A stretch of 64,000 nt of DNA from Merluccius polli (GCA_030340625.1 JAOPHQ010003528.1:1-64000); one strand, 5' to 3'; numbered from the stretch's first letter, positions 32,939 through 44,740 are shown. Made by a program: numbers and translations. Notes: generated from the letters alone by a model not told the origin.

Positions 32939-34975
32939 GTTTTTTTCAAAAAAAGAAGCTTTTTCACAGTGTTGGGGTTTAGACGATTTCTTTTCTTTGA
33001 GACAATCTCCCCAGCTTTAGAAAACACCCTTTCACATGGCACTGAGGATGCTGGAGTGCATAAATATGTCAGTGCCAGCTGATATAAGTTAGGATACTGG
33101 TGCTTTTGTTTGCTCCAGTATAAGAGCGGATCCTCATGGCTTTCCAGATTAACTTCTCTCAAGTAGCGGTCTACTTCAATTGTTGCATCCGCTGTTGCAC
33201 TTGAGCTCTGTCTGCTCTGTCCCACCGTGGTATCCAGCAGATGCCAAAGGTCATCTATAAGAGTAAAAGGGGAAAAAAACTATTAATGACTGACATTACA
33301 TAATATTACTACCTTGAATTAACACTTACTATTGTCAGTAGATTATGAAGTCTCTGGTTGCTGAGGAGGGGTTGAAGAGGGAGTATTCCTAATGATCTCA
33401 GCACAATTCCCTTTCAGCCTGGTTACTGCCTCATCCAATTTTGTGGGCCTCAAGAATCCCAGCTTTTTAAACCTCGGGTCAAGGAGAGTGGGCATGGTCA
33501 TCACTGTTATTGCCTCTGCTTTGAGGGATCGGTCTATGACCCGGCGTACCAGATTGGCACCTAGTTGCCTTGCCATGTGAGTTGTTAGGCTCTCAGTCTT
33601 GGTCTGGGTTGTGTGGCTAAGCATCTTGAGCAATGGAATGATTTTAGATGCACTCATTTCTCCCCTGAGAGCTCTACAGTAGCCTGCTGAAAAGGAGCTA
33701 GAACCTGAATGGCCTCTTTTATGGTGGCATATTCCAATGATTTTGGTGGTGTGATGTCAGTCCTCAGAGAGGCCAGAGCTGCTCCAACTGGCTCTCTTAC
33801 CTCATAGAGGCGTTGCAGCATACTGAATGTGCTGTTCCATCTGGTGTCCACCTCTATTATCATTTTCAGAACCGGTCTTCCCATCTGCTTCTGTACAGCA
33901 GCAAGTGTTTCTTTTGCCGTGGTGCTCGTTCGAAAATACGTCACCATCTTGCGGCATTTGGCTCGCAACTCAGCCAGACCTGGCACTTCATCAAATGACT
34001 CTCACTATCAAATTCAGTGAATGGGCAATGCAAAGTGTATGTCTGACATTCAAAAGATTAACACATGCCATCATGTTGGCAGCAGCATCTGTTACTAGGC
34101 ACTTTGCTTTGTCTTGAATGCCCCACTCCTCCATGAACTTTGTGTGTGCCAAAGCCAAGTTCTCTGCAGTATGGGTGGTGGGAAAATGCTCTACGCCAAG
34201 CAGAATAGTCCCAAGCTTGTCCTCTCCATCAATGTAATGACAGGTCACTGCAAGGTAGGCTTCCATGTTGATGGATGTCCACATGTCTGAGGTGAGGCTT
34301 ACGGACACAACCTGTTGGAGTTTCTCCTTGGCCTTCTCCTTAGCTTCCTCATACCGTTTGCCCACCATTGCCTTTAGAGTCTGTAAACACAAATATGCAG
34401 TTAGCCTATATTCATTTAATGTGCAAGTAGCAAATTAAATGTAATCCATATACCATGCACACCTGTCTGGTTGGTAGAATGTATGTGGGATCCAGTGCAT
34501 GAATGAGCTCCTTAAAACCTACATCTTCCACAATGGAAAATGGTTGGGAGTCTTTGACAACCATATTCACCAGAGCTTCATCCACCGTTGTCTTACTGAA
34601 ACCTGAAACAAAATGTAATGGAGGGTATTAGGCCTATAGGGGCCAACCACATGATATAAATAATTCAATAAAGATTATCTATTACTTTGACTGGTGTCTG
34701 GACCACTGCCAGCAGACTGGGCATTCTCATGTATAGCTCTGTAATGCCTGATCATGGAGGAGGTGTTGTTGCTGTAAGTGAGCTCCTTGTGACACAGCAA
34801 GCACTTTACCTTCATTATGACAATAAAACACGTAAGGAAAGATTATATATAGGCTATGGAGGAGATCATAATGCCTTTATGAAAATCAAATACAATTACG
34901 ACCTACCTTGTTTTGAGCAACCAATTCGAAATGTTCCCAGACAGGAGAAGTCCTCCTCTTTCTGGGTGGCTCCAT
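32939..34975 (-). pseudogene. hAT B transposase, frameshifted and truncated
   Basis: Exons (minus): 34907-34975, 34692-34809, 34463-34602, about 33330-34380, 32939-33254. The first three equal those of hAT C in length (69, 118, 140). The BED finger ligands are present (CLLC ... IRHYRAIH). Exon 4 breaks near 34008 (two bases lost before SFDE) and near 33655 (ELSGEK then stop). The last exon ends where G2 inserted, removing the C-terminal residues. Non-functional. Confidence 0.85.
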
Positions 34976-36035
34976 GGTGACAGGCAGAAACCTACCTAGC
35001 CTACAGGTAGCCTAGCCTACAGGTAGCCTACACTCTATAATAATAATAATATAGATAATAATATAGATAACAATATATACAATAATATAGATAGCCTATG
35101 TATAGCCTATAGGCCTAAGATTAGGCTATATAATACTAATACTATGCTAATAATATAATATTAATAGATAATGATATAGATTATATAGATATGTATAGCC
35201 TATTGTTGCGGATTAATAATAAGCATATGTATCAGCAGCTGCACATAGCCACACAAAGGAGTAGAAATAAATATACAAGTTGTAATTACCCGACCTGACC
35301 ACATGATGGCGGCAAACAATACACTGGGGGCTGGCGCTCAACACTAGCGTCATAGAGGTCACGCCTCCTGCCCAGTGACTTCCGGCGGAAGTCGCCGGCT
35401 CGAGTCAGAACCAGCGAGGCAGCGCATCGGGAGGATGCTAAGCTAAGCGGCTCTCCACGCGTGGCATTTACATTTACGCCCCCACATGCTTGGTAGATTA
35501 AGATAACTTAAACCTAAACAAATAAAGTGAGTTAAAAGCGTTCCTGTTGTCGGCGGCCTCCTTCCCTCGGGACACTAAACCCCACACTATAAGCCTATAT
35601 AATAATAATATATATAATATGTAATACTAACCCTAAACTCAACTAGCCTACTACTAACACTATTCTAGTATCTATCTATTCTAACCTAATATAATAGTCT
35701 AATGCAGTATAATACTAATAATAGCTGATATAATCTATGATACAATGACTGAACTTAACCACTAACTCTGACACTTATCCAACGCACACTCTATCTGTTC
35801 ACCAATACCAAACGCCAACTCAAAACTCACAAAGTGCCGCAAGGTTCAAACCCTTTTATGCAGTAGCGACACTCAAAATGAATCAGTGACGTGTACACTG
35901 AATCCGAGGCCTCGTTTGTCATCAGTCACGTGATTTTTACGGAAACGATACAAGCCTCGAATCGAGGTTTCATCTGGAACGCCTCTTTTTGCTCGACACA
36001 TGCTCCGACGCCTCGCTTCAAACGTCACATCGCTA
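34976..36035. other. hAT B 5' non-coding region
   Basis: Low-complexity ATA/CTA repeats at 35030-35200, the solo LTR, more AT-rich sequence to about 35760, and subterminal boxes (GAGGCCTCGTTTGTC, AAGCCTCGAATCG) leading to the terminus at 36035. No gene. Confidence 0.7.
35204..35586 (+). mobile_element. Solo LTR of the 9678-15605 family
   Basis: 383 bp, starting TGTTGCGGATTAATAATAAG and ending ACCCCACA, so in opposite orientation to the LTRs at 9678 and 15219 as written. Flanked by the 4-bp duplication CTAT (35200-35203, 35587-35590). It is more diverged than the paired LTRs are from each other. Formed by recombination between the two LTRs of an earlier insertion. Confidence 0.9.
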
Positions 36036-36533
36036 CCCCTGGTTACCGGTTGTGATCCTCGGCTGGTCGGTGAGTAGCATGGGATTGTTTGTTAAACGTC
36101 ATTGAAGCGAGTGGGTTAGATACGAGCTAAGTGAACCCCCGTGTAGGAGTAGAGCACTTATCGCTGTTTTTTTTTTTTGTTTTTTTTTGTTTTGTTTGTT
36201 GTTTTTGGGTGTGTCGAACGCGCTGGGGTTGCTAGCAACCAAATTGCATGAGGGCACTCCGAAGACTAGTTGGTAGCTAGATAGGGACTTCTACTTGCAG
36301 CTCTGATAATTATCCCTCCTGTTTGGTGATATATCACGCTACTCACCGTTCTGAGTCGAGGTATTATAGCTGATAACAGGTTATTGGTTACTGTTATTGG
36401 ATATTATGGTCAGTATAGGCCTCTAAATGATTATTTTGATTGCTTAGAAGTTTGTGGCCTGTCAAGTGGTGGTTATCGGTACTACTGATTAAGCATTTGT
36501 GGACCGTTGATGTGTTGATTGGCTTACAGTAGG
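36036..36533 (+). other. Leader of the Gmr1-type element
   Basis: Non-coding, beginning with the hAT B target duplication CCCCTGGT. A T-rich run lies at 36170-36210. The primer site cannot be assigned, because the LTR-leader junction was destroyed by insertions. Confidence 0.6.
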
Positions 36534-37700
36534 ATGGATCTTTTTAAGGAGTTTGTGGCCAGTCCATCAGTCGAGTTACTTAAAAGATTGAAAGCTGAAG
36601 AATTGTGGCGGGTCGTCACACATTATAACCTTACCCCCGATGTTATGCAGGGTCGGTCTAAGAAAAAGGAGGTGTTTGCTGCAGTACATCTGGGGTTAAA
36701 TTGACCAGGGCGTGTTAGAAGATGACGAAACATCTAGCCCATGTGGTTCACCCATCAAAGGGGCAGGGGCCGGATTTGTCTCAGTGGGTACGGGTCTATC
36801 CTTTGCAGAGCAAAAGGAACTGTCAGCCATGCAGATGCAGATGCAGGAGTTTCAGGCCCAAGAACGCCAGAAAGAAAGGGAGGTGCATCTTGAGCTAGAG
36901 AGGTTGCGCCAGGCAAGACCTAATGCTGACGTAGCTTTTGATGGAAGGTCTAGGGACAGCTTGGGTGATATGGTCCGACTGATGCCGAAATTTAATGAGA
37001 GGGATCCTGATGTATTTTTCTCATTATTTGAAAGTCTGGCAGAGGAGAGAAGTTGGACAGTTACAGACCGCACTGCACTGATTCAGAGTGTGCTTCCGCC
37101 CAAGGCTCAAGAGGCCTACTTAGCACTTGACCCTGTAGAGAGGAAAGTACTAAGGTAAAGGATGCCATACTCCTGTCTTATGAGCTGTGTGCTGAAGCCT
37201 ATCGATTGCGCTTCAGGAATTGGAGAAAAACTGAGACGCAGACATATGTGGAGGTAATGAGGGAGATGGTAAGCCATTTTAAACGTTGGCGTGAGGCAGA
37301 AAGGGTTAAGACTCTCGATGACTTGTGTGAAGTGTTACTAGAACAGTTCAAGAATATCACACATGAGCGCATTGTAAATCATCTCAATGAGCGTAAACCA
37401 AAAACCACCCTTGAAGTGGCCAGGTGGGCAGATGAGTTTGTGTTAACTACCAAAGTTCCATCTGAGTCACGTGGTCATAGCGGGGGAGGTTCTAGTTCCT
37501 TAGCTCCATACCCTGCAAAGTTCCCTAGTGGGAACTTTGGATTCTCTGCTCCTAACTCACAATATGAACAAGTTAGTCCCAGCAAGGGTGATTTTAACTC
37601 CACATGCAACTATTGCTTGGGGAAAGGACATTGGAAATTGAACTGTCATGTGCTGAAAAGTAAAGGAAACGGTAGGAAGGGTTTATCTGGGGGTATTAGT
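36534..37700 (+). pseudogene. Gmr1-type gag with one zinc knuckle
   Basis: Starts MDLFKEFVASPSVELLKRL at 36534. Frameshifts occur near 36700 and near 37155, with the frame picked up at 37206. The capsid part contains LMPKFNERDPDVFFSLFESL, as in gypsy gag of the SCAN-related type; the C-terminal part has a single CCHC knuckle CNYCLGKGHWKLNC at about 37603. Nucleocapsid and particle formation in intact relatives. Confidence 0.75.
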
Positions 37701-39617
37701 AGACCTCATGCCCTGGCAGTTCCGGTTGGTGGAGGACAGGGGGCACTAGGCCTAGATGCAGAGAACATGTGTCCTGAAAAACCGGCCATGATGGCGTCTG
37801 TTGTGCCAAGTCTTCCTGTGGTTGTCGAATCTCCAGGCGTCTCGGAAGGTTCTAACTTGCTATGGGCAGATATGGTTCCGCCTGATTACAGTGAGTTCAT
37901 CAGGGAAGGTTTTGTCTCATTGGTGGGTAGGTCACAGAAAGTATCTGTAAAGATTTTGCGTGACACCGGGGGTTCAGCATCCTTCATTCTAGACTCGGTG
38001 TTGGATTTTTCTGAGGAGTCAAGTCTGGGGAGGAGTGTTTTGATCCAAGACATGGGGATGCATACTTGGCCGGCTCCCTTACACAGAATCGAACTTGAAC
38101 ATGAGCTGGTAAAAGGAGAAGTGGCCATAGCACTGAAATCAAAGATGCCTGTAGAGGGAGTGTCTGTCGTTCTAGGAAACGATTTAGCTAAGGGGTGGGT
38201 TTGGGGAGGTTTCCCGCCTCCTGTGGTGACTTCTAGGCCGATTATCTCCACTGTGCCAGACAGTAGTGAAAAGGAGTTTCCAGAGGTTTTTACTGCTTGT
38301 GTAGTAACTCGTTCGATGAGTGGGACAGGGCTTGAAGGGGGGATTAAAGAGTCGGGAAAATTGAAAAATGCTGTGTCTCAACTTCCTGATCTGCCTCTTG
38401 CCCTGTCCAAGAGTGAGCTGATTATAGCCCAGCAGGAGGATCCTGAGCTGAAGAGACTGTTCAGTGAGGTGAAGCCAACAGACGAGATGGAGAGTTTAGC
38501 CTGTGGGTACTTTCTACTGGATGGCATGCTGGTCCGTAAGTGGCTTCCTCATGATGACTGTTCGGTAGATGATCCCGTTCTTCAGGTAGTTGTGCCTGCC
38601 AAGTTTAGAGAAGTCATTTTGGAGACAGCCCACGGTGAGGTGGCTGGACACATGGGGGTTAGGAAGACATGCAACAGATTGCTGCGTTACTTCTTCTGGC
38701 CCAGGTTAAAGAAAGAGGTTACCAGGTTCATTAATACTTGTCATACCTGCCAGATCACAGGCAAGCCTAAACAGACTATTAAACCTGCACCTCTTTACCC
38801 CATTCCAGCAGTGAGTGAGCCATTCCAGCATCTCATCATCGACTGTGTGGGGCCGCTCCCTCCATCCAAGTCGGGGTGCATCTATCTGTTGACGGTAATG
38901 TGTCAGACCACACGTTACCCCGCCGTGTACCCTCTCCGCTCTATCACCACACGATCTATTGTTAAGGCTTTATCACAGTTCATATCCTACTTTGGAATTC
39001 CTCGGGTCATACAGAGTGACTAAGGGTCCAACTTTACATCACGAATGTTTGCAGAGGTTTTGGGCCAGCTGAAGGTCAAGCACAACAAAGCTAGTGCTTA
39101 CCATGCTCAGAGTCAGGGAGCACTGGAAAGGTTCCACCAAACCCTGAAGTCGCTTATGCGTTCGTACTGTACTGAGCTTAAGGGGGATTGGGAGGAAGGG
39201 CTACCCTGGCTTATGTTGTCAGCCAGGGAGGTGGTGCAGGAGAGCACAGGGTTTAGCCCCAGTGAGTTGGTGTTCGCACACAAAGTGAGGGGTCCCCTTT
39301 CAGTTTTGCAGGATGGCCTAAAAGTTGAAGAGCCGCCTGTCAACTTGATTGATTATGTGAACGGATTTCATCGTAGACTACATCTGGCGGTTAAGATGGC
39401 GGGTGATCATCTGACAGCCGTCCAGAGTAAGATGACCGCAGAACAGAGCCTCGAGTGTTCTGTCCTGGAGACCAGGTGTTGGCATTACTGCCTATCCTCA
39501 GTTCGCCATTCCAGGCCAAGTTCACTGGACCATACACCGTGGTCCGACAGGTCTCTGAACAGAACTATCTGGTTGATACTCCAGACCGTAAAAAGTCAAC
39601 ACAACTGTGTCATGTGA
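37701..39617 (+). pseudogene. Gmr1-type protease and integrase
   Basis: The protease motif RDTGGSASFILDS lies near 37960. Integrase follows immediately: HHCC finger (HGEVAGHMGVRKTCNRLL ... CHTCQ, about 38630-38755), first catalytic Asp in LIIDCVGPLPPSKSG, second in IQSD at 39018-39020, directly followed by an in-frame TAA, then the Glu in GALERFHQTLKSL. Frame changes near 39450 to ALLPILSSPFQAKFTGPYTV, the post-core domain. Integrase precedes RT, unlike ordinary gypsy elements. Confidence 0.8.
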
Positions 39618-39783
39618 ACTTGCTGAAAGCTTACTATGCCCGTATATCTGTGCCAGGAGCAGATGTGGTTCAGGAGGTTAAACCTGCTATGTTGACTACT
39701 GTAGCTCACATGCTCCAGTCATCTGTTTCAGTAGGGGAAAAAGAGGATGAGGAAGAGGGGGATGTGAGAGGGCCTGGGACGGT

Positions 39784-41233
39784 GTGCTGCATCCTTGGCT
39801 AAAAAATTCGGAAACGCTTGCAGATTTAAGTGGTCTATTCGGCCACTTGTCAGAAGAACAAGGCAGGGAGCTGTCGGGACTGTTGGCTGCTTTCCCTTCC
39901 CTGTTTTCTGATACTCCTTCCTGTACCCACTTAGTGCAGCACGGCATCGATGTTGGGGATGCAAAGCCAATTCGGCAAAGGTTCTACAGAGTTCCCCTGG
40001 AGAAGCGCCGCCGCATGGACGCTGAGGTTCAGTATCTGTTAGATAATGAGCTGGCTGTGCCTTGAAATGCCAGTTGGGCCTCTCCATGCCTACTGGTGGG
40101 AAAATCAGACATGACAGACAGGTTTTGCACAGACTACAGAAGGGTGAATGAGGTGACTAAACCTGATTCTTTTCCCTTACCGAGGATGGAGGATTGCGTG
40201 GATGCGGTAGGATCTGCCAGATTTGTGAGTAAATTTGATCTATTTAAAGGATACTGGCAGGTCCCGCTGACGCCACGTGCCCAAGAGATCGCTGCCTTCA
40301 TTACACCATCGGGGCTGTACTCCTACAAGGTCATGAGTTTTGGGCTCCGAAATGCGCCTGCCACTTTTCAGCGCCTGATGAACAAAGTAGTGGCAGGGCT
40401 GGAGGGCGTAGCTGTTTACCTTGATGATGTCATAGTATACAGTGACACTTGGGAACGGCACAGGGATCGAGTCCATGCATTGTTGGTTCGTCTCCAAGAC
40501 GCTAACCTCACAGTTAACGTGGCTAAATGTGAATTTGCCAGGGCCACTGTTACGTACCTGGGGAAGGTTGTGGGACAAGGACAGGTCAAGCCAGTAAGGG
40601 CCAAAGTCCGTGCTATTGACAAGTTTCCACCTCCTTTCTCCAAGACTGAGCTTAGACGATTTTTGGGTATGGTTGGCTACTATAGAAGTTTTTGCCCTAA
40701 TTTCTCTACAGTGGTCGCCCCATTGACCAGGCCTATTACAGCAGAAGGTCAAGTTTGAATGGTCTCTGGCCTGTCAGCAGGCTTTTGGCCAAGTGAAGAT
40801 GCTGTTGAGTACAGCTCCTGTCCTGGCAGCACCTCACCTAGATCAGCCATTCCAGTTGCAGTTGCCAGTCAGGTTGGGGCTGGGGGTGTCCTGATGCAGA
40901 GTGATGATCAGGGAGTGGTTAGACCGGTCAGCTTCTTTTCTAAGAAGTTCAACCGTCATCAACTGAACTACTCTACAGTAGAGAAAGAGGCGTTGGCGTG
41001 GGTGTGGGCTCTGCAGCATTTTGATGTGTACGTGGGAGGTGGGGTCCATCCGGTAGGTTGTGTATTCAGACCCTAACCCTCTAACCTTCCTCCACTCTCT
41101 GCAGAGTCCAAGCCAGCGGTTAATGAGGTGGACACTCTTTTTACAGCCCTATAACTTGAGCATCAAACAGATTCGTGGCGTGGACAACGTAATAGCCGAT
41201 GCGCTGTCGCGGGCGCCAGAAGGGTTCGAGTAA
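39784..41233 (+). pseudogene. Gmr1-type reverse transcriptase and RNase H
   Basis: RT N-terminus PIRQRFYRVPLEKRRRM ends with an in-frame TGA at 40063. It continues FCTDYRRVNEVTKPDSFPLP, SKFDLFKGYWQVPL and the catalytic VYLDDVIVYSD near 40410-40440, then FLGMVGYYRSFCPNFS. A shift near 40755 leads to RNase H (AGGVLMQSDD, FNRHQLNYSTVEKEALAWV), and the tail NVIADALSRAPEGFE ends at about 41233. No integrase lies downstream of it before the 3' LTR. Confidence 0.85.
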
Positions 41234-41370
41234 ACCAGTTCCCGTTTCCGGCAGTTTTCCCTGACCGATCCCATTTAACCTTTTGCCTTTCCTCCCTTTG
41301 ACATTAATATTGTTTAATTTCTTTGTTGCCGCAGCCTTATTTACAGAGGCCACATATGTTGGGCCTCTGT

Positions 41371-41384
41371 TTTAAGGGGGAGGG
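41371..41384 (+). promoter_or_regulatory. Polypurine tract of the Gmr1-type element
   Basis: TTTAAGGGGGAGGG directly before the 3' LTR start TGTTACG. Confidence 0.8.
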
Positions 41385-41640
41385 TGTTACGTCCCCATGG
41401 TAACTCTTACCATGGTGGTCAGGGAAGGCGTCCTTCCCCTGTGTGGTGGGGGAGGTGCTGCTTTCCTACTTGGGCCATTTGGCTCTTCCCCTTTTTGCAG
41501 CAGGTGCACCTGATTGGCCTGATTGGCCTATAAAAGGAGGAAGACATCCAGCCTTTGGCTCTCGCTGCCTGTGTGACAGCAGCTGCTGCTGCCAAACCCT
41601 TTTCTTCTTTATTTTGGTTTTGTTGCACATTCTCACTACA
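41385..41640 (+). repeat. 3' LTR of the Gmr1-type element
   Basis: 256 bp, TGTTACG to CACTACA, with a TATAAAAGG box at 41529. Matches 18054-18307. Confidence 0.9.
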
Positions 41641-43070
41641 CCAGTCCATAACACACTACACATAGTTAAGCTGCCATCTACACTGATACTTAGTTTCCTT
41701 GTTAGGGCCTATATTTTGAATAAATATGCAAAAACTTGTTCACTGCGTGTCTCCCAATTTGTTATGTCATGCTTGAGCCATGCGGTCATAACACTTGATA
41801 TCTTTTGCAAGACTGGGACAGACTTATCATTAAGATTTCCTGCGAGAATCTTCTCTTCATCCGTGGATGCCAGTTGTTTTGTGTGGACTAACATGGGAGA
41901 ACATTCGCCAAGTTGTCCTCCAAGTGTGTGGCGCTCAGGTTGGCGGCAGTGTCGGCTATGCTGTTCGTGGCAGCTGTGATTAATTTTTCCCTGGGCTTTT
42001 ACATTAACAGGTATATCATCTTCAGTATCATTTGGATCTTCCTCCAAAGATAGGAAGTAAGTTGTGCAACCAGAAAATGTGCATACAGCCTTACTCCTCC
42101 AATATGCACTTTTATTTTTTCAACTTTGACTGCATTTTATTTTGTTAGACTTAAAGGAAAGAACGCAAAATTTGTGTATACATCCTATTTTGCCGCTCAG
42201 GAGATCCGTCCAGCCTTTCTTCAAGTCTCTGTATCCTTTTCTTTTAGTTGGCTGAATTGCAGCCCATTCAGTCCTTGTTAGGCTTACTGTAAACTCCTGG
42301 GGGCAGGATGGAATTTCTTGTCCAAAGGATAACCTTCTCTTCACCTGGTCCTTATGTCCAGACTGTATTTTTGGGGTATCTCTGGTACATGAAGGACAGT
42401 GCCATGGGGATATGGCAGTAATGTCTTCAATACTTTGGAATCCCACACAAACAGGATGAAACCAGTCATGGCAGAGGTTGCACTGGGCATATGGCTCGTT
42501 GGGATTGTTTGATTGTTTACAAGTACAAAATAAGGTATAATCAGGACACACAACGCTGTCAGTCTGAATGCACTCAGCCACTGGCTTCAGCATTAACTGT
42601 TGTGTCTTCATGTGTTTTTTCTAACTTTTTCTCAATTTCCAATGTTTTCTCCTCATCTTTACTAACTAGATCCTCTGTATCAACCTCCCTCCCACAATCC
42701 AGTCTGTTCTGTTCTTCAACAGCAGCACTAAGTTTGTCCTTAGTGTCAGATCGTGTCTCTTTTTTACTCATCCTCATTTTTTTTTTTAATTTTGAGAGGT
42801 ACACTCAATCTGTTGCTTCTGCGTCAACAAAACTCTTGTTCTGATTGACTTCCTGTCACTGTGCCATACAGTGTACAGCCACTTTTTTTTGTTGACATTC
42901 TTCTCCTTGAATATTTTAGCTGCCAATGTTTCCCACATGGGGCTATTCCAACTTATTTTTCGATTAAGGTGTTCAAAAGTTGACAGTTCTCTCATTATCC
43001 TGTCGTCTCCTCCTGACTCTGTCCATAAATCTGGATAGCCACGTCTCTGACCTCTTCTTAATTTCTCCAT
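41641..43070 (-). pseudogene. N-terminal part of the MULE-like transposon protein, with PHD finger
   Basis: Minus strand, three or more coding pieces: 42786-43070 (basic, WTESGGDDRIMREL), 42120-42611 and 41709-42047. The middle piece has a C4HC3 PHD finger: CTC, CNLC, HDWFHPVC and WHCPSC. PHD fingers usually read histone tails or act as structural zinc modules; in a transposon this could bias target choice, which is inference. The coding order is continuous with 17874-16365. A stop lies at about 41706 before the gypsy insertion. Confidence 0.55.
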
Positions 43071-43290
43071 TTTAAAGCCTAAGAAATGAAATTATTTATA
43101 ATGAATACTTGAAGTAGAAAAGCCAGACATTTTTTAGCACTTAAGAGCCCTAATACTTTATCTCTAAACGATAAATTCTTGTAATTACCCCACTTTTCCT
43201 TATTATTTCCTTGATTTCCAAGTTATTTTCCATAATAACTATGATTGGTCGCCTCCACGACGGATAGATGATGACTGATCGCTGTCAACT

Positions 43291-43788
43291 ACGACGGAGT
43301 ATTAGGGCCACATTGAGAAAAAAAAAAAAACAGACTTCAAGAATAAAGTCGTAAGTTTACGGGAATAAAGTCGTAATTGGTAGGCAGTTCTACTTAAAAC
43401 GGAAGAGCGAAACGTCTGTTAGTTGTATATGCCTCCATCCACATTATGTGTCGACTAAATCCGTCAATGCAGCCGTTAATAGCAATGCCATAGGGCTTTA
43501 GTTTATCATATGAATCCATATGCCATCAGGCGTTGGAGCATCTGCAGGTGTACTGCCGGCGTCCTGATACTTATGACAATGTGATGCTGATGTGCCAAAA
43601 GATGAAGTATCTCCTTTTTTGTGAAACCTGAAGTACAGTTCCATGAAATGCTCCACGGCCCTCATTTTAATAACTCTCCTCCTCTAAAACAACCTGTTAG
43701 AATATTATGACTTTATTCTCGTAAATGTATCACTTTATTCTCGAAGTCTGATTTTTTTTCTCTCAATATGGCCCTAATACTCCGTCAT
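43291..43788. mobile_element. MITE with ~80-bp terminal inverted repeats
   Basis: Left end ACGGAGTATTAGGGCCACAT (43294) and right end ATGGCCCTAATACTCCGT (to about 43785) are inverted copies that continue through an A-rich stretch and CAGACTTCRAGAATAAAGTC for about 80 bp. About 495 bp; no coding capacity. The centre (43420-43680) is unrelated unique sequence. Confidence 0.85.
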
Positions 43789-44740
43789 AGTCAATGAACG
43801 TTTTGCTGTGATAAGTTTAAAATTATGTAACCTAATATCCTGCATGGGTCCCGCATCATTGTGGAGGAAATGTGCCCGCCGGGGGGCAGTCAGCACCGTG
43901 GAGAGCTCCCTAAACAACCCGACCGGACTTAGTCAGGGCTTCCTCCAGCATCATGTCTATAGGCATGTCTCATGGCTATAATCTACATTAATGCAAATAG
44001 CATTATCATAGCAAAATTAGGGAGTTTGTGCATAGCCTACCAACAGGATTTCATTAGTTTAGAACTTTTCCCATTTTTAATGGAATATCTAACAGATGAG
44101 CATATTTCTGGCTGTTATGTCAAATATAGTGCCATTATAAAGTTGCAGGAAAACTTTAGGCTACATCAAACTTACCTGATTGGACCGAGGCACTCGGGGG
44201 TAGCTGTTTAGACAACCTTTGCAATTAGTGGTCAACTAACTAACAGCCCCCCCAGCCCCCCCCCCCCTGTTGCCAGGCAAATCCAAAAATCCAACAAATT
44301 ACATGCCCCGCCGAGTGCGGCCAATGGCTATTAAGTAACATATATTTGAAATTATTTTTTAAATAGAACTGGCTTGCTCTGGGATGCATTTTCAGCAGTG
44401 TATAACTGGAATATGTGATATTAAATAATAAATATGTGATACTAATAGCCGCAGTCACGACATGAAGAGACATTTTCTTTAAATGTGCTTAATCAGTTTA
44501 TTATTGATAGAATATTATATCGAATAGACGAATAGAGAATACAAATATTGCCTAGTCAACAAATTAAAACCAAACCTTTCCATATAGAATGTCATAATTT
44601 AAACACCATGCCATGTTGTCACTGTTCATTATAACATTTGTCACAGCCCCGTTCTGAAACTGTGGCAAAGATGGGAGACCAGACTGTACAGTGAAATTAT
44701 TCCAAGCATTTATTCACAACCCAGGAGTGTTAACTGCTGC
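43789..44740. other. Unassigned intergenic sequence
   Basis: No gene with a recognisable domain. A C-rich run occurs at 44252-44268. The 79-codon plus frame at 43972 and 77-codon minus frame at 44240 show no family features. Confidence 0.5.

Larger units (their letters stand above)
24079..36035 (-). mobile_element. hAT transposon B, split by a gypsy element and a solo LTR
   Basis: Ends TAGTGATGG (24079) and CATCGCTA (36035) with a perfect 8-bp target duplication CCCCTGGT (24071-24078, 36036-36043). Without the gypsy (24529-32938) and the solo LTR it is about 3.2 kb. Transposase exons at 34975-32939 match those of hAT C in number and length but carry frameshifts. Confidence 0.9.
18054..41640 (+). 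mobile_element. Gmr1-type Ty3/gypsy element with nested insertions
   Basis: LTRs at 18054 and 41385. Coding in the order gag, protease, integrase, RT, RNase H at 36534-41230. The purine tract TTTTAAGGGGGAGGG directly precedes the 3' LTR. hAT A, a Myb transposon fragment and hAT B separate the 5' LTR from the leader at 36036. No clear target duplication. Multiple stops and frameshifts show it is dead. Confidence 0.85.
16462..43290 (-). mobile_element. PHD/MULE-like DNA transposon, split by nested insertions
   Basis: Minus-strand coding on both sides of the gypsy LTR pair is collinear: N-terminus 43070-42786, PHD finger 42611-42120, linker 42047-41709, then 17874-16365. This indicates that one element was the original target. 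Terminal repeats were not identified at either end. The gypsy insertion shows no clear target duplication here (ACTTG versus CCAGT), so a small rearrangement is possible. Confidence 0.55.

Noticed and set aside
18049..41645. A target-site duplication for the Gmr1-type element
   Set aside because: Flanks ACTTG and CCAGT do not match for any choice of LTR end that I tried.
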